The notes below the pieces were generated by a model that saw only the letters and a program-made list of their open reading frames with translations, made no database searches and was not told the origin of the DNA. The translations under genes and the position numbers were made by a program. From Pseudomonas sp. St316 (GTDB taxonomy: Bacteria; Pseudomonadota; Gammaproteobacteria; Pseudomonadales; Pseudomonadaceae): a stretch of DNA of 64,000 nucleotides. The stretch is taken from contig NZ_AP021901.1 of NCBI RefSeq assembly GCF_018325905.1, positions 5,642,001-5,706,000 on the forward strand, given 5' to 3'. Positions 31,870 through 39,304 of the stretch are shown here, piece after piece (the stretch's first letter is position 1; each line of letters opens with the position of its first letter).

Positions 31870-32118
31870 TTACTTCAGCAAAGGCATCGCCGCCTGCGCG
31901 AGTTTGGTGAGCAACTCAATATCACGCCCATCGCGTGCGCCATCCTCGTTTAAATCAGTTTTTATACCCACCTTGTCGTAGCGCCCGTCCTTCAAAGAGG
32001 AAGATACAAACGTATCGAGGTAACACTGCTCGTCCCGAAAAAATTTGAGCCGAACCTCAGGGCTTTCATCACGATCAAGATCTTTAAGTGATATGCGGAT
32101 TTCGTTGGCGGCCATCAT
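31870..32118 (-). CDS. Small protein with an EF-hand/dockerin-like loop
   Basis: 82 residues, start ATG at 32118 preceded by GAGG; no signal peptide. I do not recognise the family. Residues 55-66 read DLNEDGARDGRD, with Asp/Asn at calcium-loop positions 1, 3, 5 and 12 and Gly at 6, followed by hydrophobics (IELL), as in dockerin and EF-hand loops. A second acidic stretch (13-17, DLDRD) is weaker. A calcium-binding role is inferred from this motif only. It is convergent with the SIMPL gene and divergent from the HTH-NTase-PP2C cassette. Confidence 0.7.
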   Translation of the reverse strand: MMAANEIRISLKDLDRDESPEVRLKFFRDEQCYLDTFVSSSLKDGRYDKVGIKTDLNEDGARDGRDIELLTKLAQAAMPLLK

Positions 32119-32483
32119 CGAACCTCATCCGTTAAGTCAGATTGGTACGGCATCGCTGCTTTGAATAAAGCACGTCCGTATCCAGCATCCTAACCACGCT
32201 TGCCAGACCGTCTACTGTCAGGGTTGACAGGTGGATGCCCATACAGACCGAACCTCTCAAACCTGCGAGGAGAAACCCGTGGCGAGGGGATTTAGCGAAA
32301 CGTCGTGCCCCCGCTGGGCTGCACAGCAGATCCAAACCTGACTCTTTGCGCTGCTTATGGGGCTGCTGCGCGGCCCAACGGGAGCTTCTTCGCGTCCCAA
32401 CGAAAGCCTCTTCAGAACGAACTCTAAAAATAATATTTGACAGTATAAAAAACAGCGCGCAAAACTTGTCCACGCTTTATGGA
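32119..32483. other. Intergenic gap with degenerate REP-like sequence and cassette promoter
   Basis: 365 bp. About 32278-32400 is a decayed copy of the GTGGCGAGGG...GGGAGC repeat type (CCCCGCTGGGCTGCACAGCAG and GCTGCGCGGCCCAACGGGAG). The last 80 bp are much more A/T-rich, with TTGACA at about 32437, and probably drive the downstream cassette; no good -10 box can be named. Confidence 0.5.
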
Positions 32484-33265
32484 ATGTGGACAGAAAGAGA
32501 TTTTGCCTTAGTGAAAAGTCAAGATATTTTACTCATGTACAAAATGGCCAGCCTTCACGCGCAGGAAGAGTTGTCTCCGACAGGCAGCCAGACCGTGGCC
32601 TGGGGCGGCTTATCCCAGATTGACTTGCTCCCGGACGACTACAGTCCCGAACCAAAATTGATCACTTCCCCTGCGCCTGACAAATCCTGGGACAACTTGG
32701 AGGTCGCCATAAAACGCATCATCGACGCAGACTCGTTCCTGTGGGAGGGCTGGGACACTGACGATGATCCCCCCACAAAAAGACCGCAGCCAAGTGGGAG
32801 GACCGCTACACCCTCAGAGCCCTGGCGGAGTCATTGGGCTTGAGCAAAAGCGAGATATCGAACTCGATCACCCGGTGCCGAGAGGCTGGACTGATAACAA
32901 ACGACTATGAAACCTCCCTGCCCAAAGTGAATCGCCTGGCGCTTTTAAAGATCACCGAGCACGCGCTGAAGTACTTTTTCCCCGTCAAGCCGGGTGCCCT
33001 GGCACGAGGGATTCCCACAGGCTTCGCATCACCGGTGCTATCCAAACACCTTAGAAGCGCCGGGGGAAATATCCACGTTTGGCCCGATCCACAAGGCACG
33101 GAGCGTGGCCAGACCATCGAACCCATTTACAAGACAGTCCCCGAGGCCGTGAAGAACGATCGAACCCTTTATCACTACTTAGCCTTGGTTGACTCGATAC
33201 GGCTGGGCGGACCTCGCGAGACCAGCGTCGCCATTCAGCTTCTTAAAAAAGGCATGGGCCTTTGA
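32484..33265 (+). pseudogene. HTH regulator/antitoxin-like protein, one frameshift
   Basis: Two frames make one protein of about 260 residues. The first starts MWTERDFALVKSQDILLMYK (ATG 32484). The second supplies 'YTLRALAESLGLSKSEISNS' (winged-helix recognition segment) followed by 'RCREAGLITNDY', 'GALARGIPTGFASPVL' and 'VWPDPQGTERGQTIEPIY'. The frames join if one base is added in the C6 run at 32769-32774 or the following A5 run. N-terminal 'decision' residues plus an HTH resemble AbiEi-type and MarR-like partners of nucleotidyltransferase toxins. It overlaps the next gene by 4 bp. Broken gene or assembly error; function inferred. Confidence 0.72.
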
Positions 33266-33966
33266 GTGTTGCCGCCGATCACAATTACGAGATGTTGAAT
33301 GCCGTCGCGCAGGGATTGGGCGACGAGCTTTTAAAGGAAGTCGCTTTCGTTGGCGGCTCTACCACCTGGCTTCTGTGCACTGACGACATTGTGCTGGATG
33401 ATATCCGCAGCACTGACGACGTTGACCTGGTCATTGAGCTAGGTGGCATTGCTGACTGGCAAAGACTGACAGAACGCTTGGCCGACAAGGGCTTCAAGAT
33501 TACCGCCGAGTACAGCGATGTAACGTGCCGGTTCAAGTTCAACGATGTGATTGTCGACGTGATGCCCTCCGTGAAGGAGGTACTCGGCTATGAAAACCGC
33601 TGGTTTGTGGATGGCCTGGCGAACGCAGACACCTTCACACTGCCCAGCGGGATTGTGATCAAAATTTTCAAACCCGCCTACTTCGTCGCGACAAAACTCG
33701 AAGCGTTCAAAGGCCGTGGTAACGGCGATGCCTACCATAAAGATGTCGAGGATATCGTTCTCGCTGTAGACGGCCGGGAGAGCTTGCGAGAGGAGGTTAG
33801 CCAGGCAGATCAGGCGTTGCGAACGTATATTGCGGCCGGCATCACCGGGCTGCTGGCACTCGATTCCCTGGACTATGTAATACAAAGCTTCCATTCCGTC
33901 AGTGCGAACCCGGGCCGAGACAAACTGATTTATCAGCGCCTGAAACAACTGGGCAACATCAAATGA
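33262..33966 (+). CDS. AbiEii-like nucleotidyltransferase
   Basis: 234 residues starting at a TTG whose last bases overlap the upstream TGA stop. It shows the nucleotidyltransferase fold of AbiEii/AbiGii toxins: GGS at 31-33, R49-x-T51-x-D53-V-D55 as the paired metal-binding acids, a third Asp99 (VIVDVMP), then Lys145 (ATKLEAFKGRG) and 'HKDVEDIVLAVDGRE' (Lys160, Asp161, Asp164). In AbiE systems this enzyme transfers nucleotides to tRNA or a protein and stops growth. Its partners here are an HTH protein upstream and a phosphatase downstream. Confidence 0.85.
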   Translation: MSVAADHNYEMLNAVAQGLGDELLKEVAFVGGSTTWLLCTDDIVLDDIRSTDDVDLVIELGGIADWQRLTERLADKGFKITAEYSDVTCRFKFNDVIVDVMPSVKEVLGYENRWFVDGLANADTFTLPSGIVIKIFKPAYFVATKLEAFKGRGNGDAYHKDVEDIVLAVDGRESLREEVSQADQALRTYIAAGITGLLALDSLDYVIQSFHSVSANPGRDKLIYQRLKQLGNIK

Positions 33967-34643
33967 TTTACTCAGCCAGGTCTGTCAAAGGGCGGGCAAG
34001 CGATGAAAACCGAGACGGTGTAGGAGCAAGGTTCGACGGAGCACGAGGACTATTTGTCATCGTAGACGGCACCTCAAGACCAGGCAGTGGCCCGCTCGCA
34101 CAGGCGCTGGTCGACCAAATACTCACACTATATTGCGAGAAAGTCGTGCTGGGCTGTTCGGATAATAGCCATGAAAAAGCGGCGGCGTTACTCAAGGAGG
34201 TATTGAATGATGCACACGACCGGCTCTTTTCGACAGCCTTCACAGGGTCGGCGAGCTACCTGGTCGGTGTAGCCGCTACTGGACTTCTCACAATCGCTTA
34301 CGAGGGCGACTGTTGCGCTGGCGTGGCTTTTTCAAACAGCACGATCACCTGGCTCACAACACCTCACTGCCTTGCCAACTGGAAACGCGATCGTGACCAC
34401 CGACAACTGGCAGCAGATCCAGGTCGGCATCGGATAAGCCGGTGTTTCAATGCACGGAATAAACCAGATCCCGAAATAGTCACAAAAACGATCATTAATG
34501 GTGAAAAACTGGTTTTTGCGACCGATGGCTTTTGGGCTGACTTAAATCATGTAACACAGGCCCAGTTGCTGGAAGTCGAGACGCTTGACCTTATCCTTGC
34601 CGATGATGACGTTTCCTGGATAGTCGTGCAGATCCCGGCCTAG
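33963..34643 (+). CDS. Divergent PP2C-type protein phosphatase
   Basis: 226 residues, start ATG overlapping the nucleotidyltransferase stop (ATGA). PP2C motifs are recognisable in order: 'GRASDENRDG' (Asp14), 'FVIVDGTSRPG' (Asp35, Gly36, in place of DGMGG), 'FTGSASYLVGVA' (95-104), 'EGDCCAG' (Asp116), 'LVFATDGFWADL' (Asp188) and DDD at 214-216 before 'VSWIVVQI'. The metal-coordinating aspartates seem retained, so it is probably active on phosphoserine/threonine or a related bond. It lacks transmembrane or other domains, and no kinase is encoded nearby. Confidence 0.8.
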   Translation: MIYSARSVKGRASDENRDGVGARFDGARGLFVIVDGTSRPGSGPLAQALVDQILTLYCEKVVLGCSDNSHEKAAALLKEVLNDAHDRLFSTAFTGSASYLVGVAATGLLTIAYEGDCCAGVAFSNSTITWLTTPHCLANWKRDRDHRQLAADPGRHRISRCFNARNKPDPEIVTKTIINGEKLVFATDGFWADLNHVTQAQLLEVETLDLILADDDVSWIVVQIPA

Positions 34644-34684
34644 CAGTCATCTCTTTAGGCTCGCTTCCACAATTGGATCAGGGT

Positions 34685-35016
34685 ACGACCGGGAGAACCA
34701 GGCCGGCTGTCAGGCCGCCTCGCGAGCAAGCTTTGCTCCCACAGATCTGATGGGTGTAAGACCGGGAGAGCCAGGTCGGCTATCAGGCCGCCTCGCGAGC
34801 AAGCTTTGCTCCCACAGATCTGATGGGTGTACGACCGGGAGAGCCAGGTCGGCTGTCAGGCCGCCTCGCGAGCAAGCTTTGCTCCCACAGATCTGATGGG
34901 TGTACGACCGGGAGAACCAGGTCGGCTATCAGGCCGCCTCGCGAGCAAGCTTTGCTCCCACAGATCTGATGGGTGTACGACCGGGAGAGCCAGGTCGGCT
35001 ATCAGGCCGCCTCGCG
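34685..35016. repeat. 73-bp tandem repeat array
   Basis: The block ACGACCGGGAGA...GATCTGATGGGTGT repeats with an exact 73-base period: the ACCGGGAGA marker lies at 34688, 34761, 34834, 34907 and 34980. Each unit contains one REP (GCGAGCAAGCTTTGCTCCC) and units differ by only a few bases (AGAACC/AGAGCC, GGCTGT/GGCTAT). Confidence 0.92.
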
Positions 35017-35286
35017 GTGGACGTTGATCTCGGGCGCCCCGTTAACCACGCTGGCCGAACGCAGGCATTGTGGAGTGGGCATCCCGGCATGGATGCCGGG
35101 ATAGCCGCGCTGGGCCATGGATGGCCCTTCGCGGCGGGCCCACGGAGCAATGCCTTCGTTCGGGCACACCGAGCCTAGGCGAGGTGCCGAGTGGTGGGGC
35201 AAAAGCGCTTTGGTTACTTTCGCGCTTTTCGAAAGTGACCCGCCGTCAGGGCGGAACCCTAAGTGGCCGTTACCGCAGCAATGGAT
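35017..35286. repeat. Dispersed intergenic element interrupting the array
   Basis: A roughly 270-bp block with nested inverted repeats: TCCCGGCATGGATGCCGGGA, GGCCATGGATGGCC, and AAAGCGCTTTGGTTACTTTC opposite CGCGCTTTTCGAAAGTGACC. From memory, similar blocks recur between genes of many Pseudomonas genomes; no transposase is present. AGGCCGCCTCGCG borders it on the left (35004-35016) and recurs at 35322-35334. Confidence 0.65.
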
Positions 35287-35405
35287 ATGTACCCGGTCAA
35301 CAAAAACCCTGGCCGGATGTAAGGCCGCCTCGCGAGCAAGCTTTGCTCCCACAGACCTGACAGATGTACGGCAGGGAGAGACAGGCCGACTATAAGGCCG
35401 CCTCG
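35287..35405. repeat. Continuation of the 73-bp array
   Basis: A degenerate unit (ATGTACCCGG...GGCCGGATGT) and a near-standard unit follow the dispersed element; AAGGCCGCCTCG occurs at 35321 and again at 35394, again 73 bases apart. Confidence 0.8.
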
Positions 35406-35516
35406 TCCAAAGAGGTATACCCAAACCCGACAGTCCTCCTCACTTTTCGATATTTCCAACACCCCCACCCACAACGCTACTCTCCTGAAAAACCGTCACC
35501 ACCCCCAAGGGATTTC

Positions 35517-37118
35517 ATGGACAGAACCACCTTCAAACCTCTGCTACTCACCCTCGCCCTGATCAGCAGCGCACCAATGGCTCAGGCCGCCACCACCCTG
35601 GTCTACTGCTCCGAAGCCAGCCCCGCCGGGTTCGACCCCAGCCAATACACCAGCGGCACCGACTTCGACGCCTCGGCCGAAACCGTCTTCAACCGCCTCA
35701 CCCAATTCAAGCGCGGCGGCACCGAAGTCGAGCCGGGGCTGGCGACGAGCTGGGATGTGTCCACCGACGGCCTGGCCTACACCTTTCACCTGCGCGACGG
35801 CGTGAAATTCCACACCACCGACTATTTCACCCCCACCCGCGAGTTCAACGCCGACGACGTACTGTTCACCTTCCAACGCCTGCTCGACCCGCAACACCCG
35901 TTCCGCCAGGCCTACCCCACCGAGTCGCCCTACTTCACCGACATGGGCCTGAACACCACGATCAAAAACGTCGAGAAAGTCGACGAACACACCGTGCGCT
36001 TCAACCTGAACAACGTCGACGCGGCTTTCGTGCAGAACCTGGCGATGAGCTTTGCCTCCGTACAGTCCGCCGAATACGCGGCGCAGTTGCTCAAGGAAGG
36101 CAAGGCCGGCGACCTCAACCAGAAACCCGTCGGCACCGGGCCGTTCGTGTTCAAGCGCTACCAGAAGGACTCGCAGATCCGCTACGCCGCCAACACCGCG
36201 TACTGGAAACCCGAGGACGTGAAGCTCGATAACCTGATCTTCTCGATCACCCCGGACGCCGCCGTGCGCCTGCAAAAGCTCAAGCGTGGCGAATGCCAGG
36301 TCAGTGGCTACCCACGCCCGGCCGACATCGAGGTGATCGAGCAAGACCCCAACCTGCAAGTGCTCAAGCAGCCCGGTTTCAACCTGGGCTTCTTGGCCTA
36401 CAACGTCACGCACCCGCCCTTGGATCAGCTCAAGGTCCGCCAGGCGCTGGACATGGCCATCGACAAGCCTGCGATCATCAAGGCCGTGTACCAGAGCGCC
36501 GGACAACTGGCACAGAACGCCTTGCCGCCGGCCCAGTGGTCGTTCGACCCGACCATCCAGGACGCGCCCCACGACGTGACCAAAGCCAAGGCGCTACTGA
36601 AGGAGGCCGGAGTTGCGCCCGGTACAACCATCAATTTATGGGCGATGACAGTGCAGCGCGCCTCCAACCCCAATGCGCGAATGTCTGCACAGATGATCCA
36701 GCAGGATTGGGCCAAGATCGGGATCAAGGCCAACATCGTCAGCTATGAATGGGGCGAGTACATCAAGCGTGCAAAAAATGGCGAACATGATGCAATGATT
36801 TACGGCTGGACCGGCGACAACGGCGACCCCGACAACTGGCTGGGTGTGCTGTACAGCTGCGCGGCGGTCAAGGGCAGCAACTACGCCAAGTGGTGCGACC
36901 CGGCGTATGACCGCTTGATTCAGCAGGCCAAAGTCTCGACAGACCGCCAGAAACGGATCGATTTGTACCAACAAGCGCAGAAAATCCTCAAGCAACAAGT
37001 GCCGATCACGCCGATCGCCAACTCCACGGTATTCCAGCCGATAAACAAGCAAGTGGTGGACTTCAAACTCAGCCCATTCGGCCTCACACCCTTCTACGGC
37101 GTGGGTTTGAAGAAGTAG
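35517..37118 (+). CDS. Periplasmic peptide-binding protein (DppA-like, paralogue 1)
   Basis: 533 residues from the ATG at 35517, with a signal peptide ending at AQA about residue 24 (MDRTTFKPLLLTLALISSAP...). It is a family 5 extracellular solute-binding protein: 'LVYCSEASPAGFDPSQYTSG', 'ETVFNRLTQFKRGGTEVEPG' and 'PVGTGPFVFKRYQKDSQIRY'. It should deliver di/tripeptides or similar ligands to the DppBCDF permease encoded downstream. It is the first of four paralogues in this locus, each with its own upstream region. Confidence 0.92.
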   Translation: MDRTTFKPLLLTLALISSAPMAQAATTLVYCSEASPAGFDPSQYTSGTDFDASAETVFNRLTQFKRGGTEVEPGLATSWDVSTDGLAYTFHLRDGVKFHTTDYFTPTREFNADDVLFTFQRLLDPQHPFRQAYPTESPYFTDMGLNTTIKNVEKVDEHTVRFNLNNVDAAFVQNLAMSFASVQSAEYAAQLLKEGKAGDLNQKPVGTGPFVFKRYQKDSQIRYAANTAYWKPEDVKLDNLIFSITPDAAVRLQKLKRGECQVSGYPRPADIEVIEQDPNLQVLKQPGFNLGFLAYNVTHPPLDQLKVRQALDMAIDKPAIIKAVYQSAGQLAQNALPPAQWSFDPTIQDAPHDVTKAKALLKEAGVAPGTTINLWAMTVQRASNPNARMSAQMIQQDWAKIGIKANIVSYEWGEYIKRAKNGEHDAMIYGWTGDNGDPDNWLGVLYSCAAVKGSNYAKWCDPAYDRLIQQAKVSTDRQKRIDLYQQAQKILKQQVPITPIANSTVFQPINKQVVDFKLSPFGLTPFYGVGLKK

Positions 37119-37373
37119 CACCCGCCCATTTCCGGTGCATTGCGGTCGCGCAGCGCACCGGGAAAGGGCGCTATTTGCCCCGAAAAAACACGCGCAAACG
37201 ATCAAATGCGCCAGAAGTTACACAGATGCGACATTAAGGTACGTTCGTGCCACTGTTTCGGACTTGTGACCGCTCTGGATCTTGCATTGGGTATGGGGCC
37301 TGCATAAGTATCCGCAGGACGACTCACGAGGTCGCCCTCAAATCCAAAAATGACAACAAATCATGAGGCCAAC

Positions 37374-38999
37374 ATGCTTAAACAAGCGGTCATTCCGTTT
37401 TTAGTCGGCGCAAGCTTATTAGCCAGCGCACCTTTCGCCCAAGCCGCGACTAACCTGGTGTTCTGCTCCGAAGGGAGCCCGGCCGGTTTTGACCCTGGTC
37501 AGTACACCACCGGAACCGACTTCGACGCCTCTGCAGAGACCATGTTCAACCGCCTGACCCAGTTCGAACGTGGCGGCACCGCCGTGATTCCTGGCCTGGC
37601 GACCAAGTGGGATATTTCCGAAGACGGCCTGACCTACACCTTCCATCTGCGTGAAGGCGTCAAGTTCCATACCACCCCGTACTTCAAGCCGACCCGCGAA
37701 TTCAACGCCGACGACGTGCTGTTCACCTTCAACCGGATGATCAACAAGGACGACCCGTTCCGTAAGGCCTACCCGACCGAATTCCCGTACTTCACCGACA
37801 TGGGGATGGACACCAACATCACCAAGATCGATAAAGTCGACGACCACACCGTCAAGTTCACCCTCAAGGACGTCGACGCCGCGTTCATCCAGAACATGGC
37901 CATGAGCTTCGCCTCGATCCAGTCCGCCGAATACGCCGCCCAGTTGCTCAAGGAAGGCAAGGCCCCCGACATCAACCAGAAGCCAGTCGGCACCGGCCCG
38001 TTCGTGTTCAAGAGCTACCAGAAAGACTCCAACATCCGCTACACCGGCAACAAGGACTACTGGAAGCCTGACGACGTGAAGATCGACAACCTGATCTTCG
38101 CCATCACCACCGACCCGTCGGTGCGCATGCAGAAACTCAAGAAAAACGAATGCCAGATCACCCTCTTCCCACGCCCGGCCGACCTCAAGGCCCTGAAGGA
38201 AGACAAAGCGCTGAAGATGCCTGACCAGGCGGGTTTCAACCTGGGCTACATCGCCTACAACGTGATGGACAAGATCAAGGGCAGCAACGAGCCTAACGTG
38301 CTGGCCAACCTGAAAGTCCGCCAGGCGCTGGACATGGCGGTCAACAAGCCGCAGATCATCGATTCGGTCTACCAGGGCGCCGGCCAGCTGGCCGTCAACG
38401 CCATGCCGCCGACCCAGTGGTCCTACGACACCACCATCAAGGACGCCAAGTACGATCCTGAGAAAGCCAAGGAGCTGCTCAAGGAAGCCGGCGTCAAGGA
38501 AGGCACCAACATCACCCTGTGGGCGATGCCGGTCCAGCGTCCGTACAACCCGAACGCCAAGCTGATGGCCGAGATGCTGCAGTCCGACTGGAAGAAGATC
38601 GGCCTGAACGTCAACATCGTCAGCTACGAATGGGGCGAGTACATCAAGCGTTCCAAAGGCGGCGAGAACCAGGCGATGATCATCGGCTGGAGCGGTGACA
38701 ACGGTGACCCGGACAACTGGCTCAACGTGCTGTTCGGCTGCGACTCGCTGGCCGGCAACAACTTCTCCAAATGGTGCGACAAGAAGTTCGACGGCCTGGT
38801 CAAGGAAGCCAAGCGCACCACCGACCAGTCCAAGCGCACCGAACTGTACAAACAGGCACAACACGTCCTCAAGGATGCCGTGCCAATGACACCTATCGCT
38901 CACTCGACGGTGTATCAACCCATGCGCGCCAACGTGCAGGATTTCAAGATCAGCCCCTTTGGCTTGAACTCCTTCTACGGCGTCAGCGTCAGCAAATAA
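37374..38999 (+). CDS. Periplasmic peptide-binding protein (DppA-like, paralogue 2)
   Basis: 541 residues from the ATG at 37374 (MLKQAVIPFLVGASLLASAP), chosen over the in-frame 37350 because GAGG lies before it and the signal peptide then starts normally. Family 5 binding protein, close to paralogues 1 and 3: 'LVFCSEGSPAGFDPGQYTTG', 'FVFKSYQKDSNIRYTGNKDY' and 'GYIAYNVMDKIKGSNEPNVL', where an extra loop distinguishes it. Dense, highly biased codon usage suggests strong expression. Confidence 0.92.
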   Translation: MLKQAVIPFLVGASLLASAPFAQAATNLVFCSEGSPAGFDPGQYTTGTDFDASAETMFNRLTQFERGGTAVIPGLATKWDISEDGLTYTFHLREGVKFHTTPYFKPTREFNADDVLFTFNRMINKDDPFRKAYPTEFPYFTDMGMDTNITKIDKVDDHTVKFTLKDVDAAFIQNMAMSFASIQSAEYAAQLLKEGKAPDINQKPVGTGPFVFKSYQKDSNIRYTGNKDYWKPDDVKIDNLIFAITTDPSVRMQKLKKNECQITLFPRPADLKALKEDKALKMPDQAGFNLGYIAYNVMDKIKGSNEPNVLANLKVRQALDMAVNKPQIIDSVYQGAGQLAVNAMPPTQWSYDTTIKDAKYDPEKAKELLKEAGVKEGTNITLWAMPVQRPYNPNAKLMAEMLQSDWKKIGLNVNIVSYEWGEYIKRSKGGENQAMIIGWSGDNGDPDNWLNVLFGCDSLAGNNFSKWCDKKFDGLVKEAKRTTDQSKRTELYKQAQHVLKDAVPMTPIAHSTVYQPMRANVQDFKISPFGLNSFYGVSVSK

Positions 39000-39304
39000 A
39001 GATAGGCAACGGCGGCGTGTTCAACGTCGCCGTTGCTGTATCTGCCGAGACCAAGACTCAGGAAATCGCCTACCTCCAAAAACACTGCGTACCACAGCAG
39101 TTGGTTTAGGACGTATCGCCTTTTCCCACAAGTCTTTCAGGCATTACGCATTTACCGCCTGGTCCACGACTCATACCGTCGGGCCTGGACGGCTTGCCAG
39201 CCCTGCGGCATCGCTACGCAATGGAATGAGCTCAGTGCTCCGGACCTGTCCACGGGAGGACACCGGTTCACTGTTAAAACACCCCGAACGAGAGAGGGAG
39301 CGTC
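39000..39304. other. Intergenic gap between binding-protein genes
   Basis: 305 bp. It opens with a hairpin GCAACGGCG...CGCCGTTGC (39007-39036) that can end the upstream transcript. Nothing else is recognised apart from GAGAGGGAGCGTC, the ribosome binding region of the next gene. Confidence 0.6.

Larger units (their letters stand above)
34644..35516. other. Long repeat-filled gap before the peptide-uptake locus
   Basis: 873 bp without a convincing gene. It holds the 73-bp tandem array (34685-35016), a dispersed element (about 35017-35286) and a resumed copy of the array (about 35287-35405). Short open frames here run through the repeats and are not credible genes. The first binding-protein promoter must lie in the last 110 bp. 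Confidence 0.7.

Noticed and set aside
32235..32483. N-terminal extension of the HTH gene upstream of 32484
   Set aside because: The extra 83 residues translate a decayed REP-like repeat, and the extension lacks a ribosome binding site; the ATG at 32484 gives a family-like start.
34685..35016. CRISPR or retron-like array
   Set aside because: 73-bp units are nearly identical throughout with no variable spacers, and no reverse transcriptase is present.
34827..35178. Open frames with repeated 'ASKLCSHRSDG' or 'ASFAPTDLMG' segments
   Set aside because: They are translations of the 73-bp tandem repeat and its REP cores, not genes.
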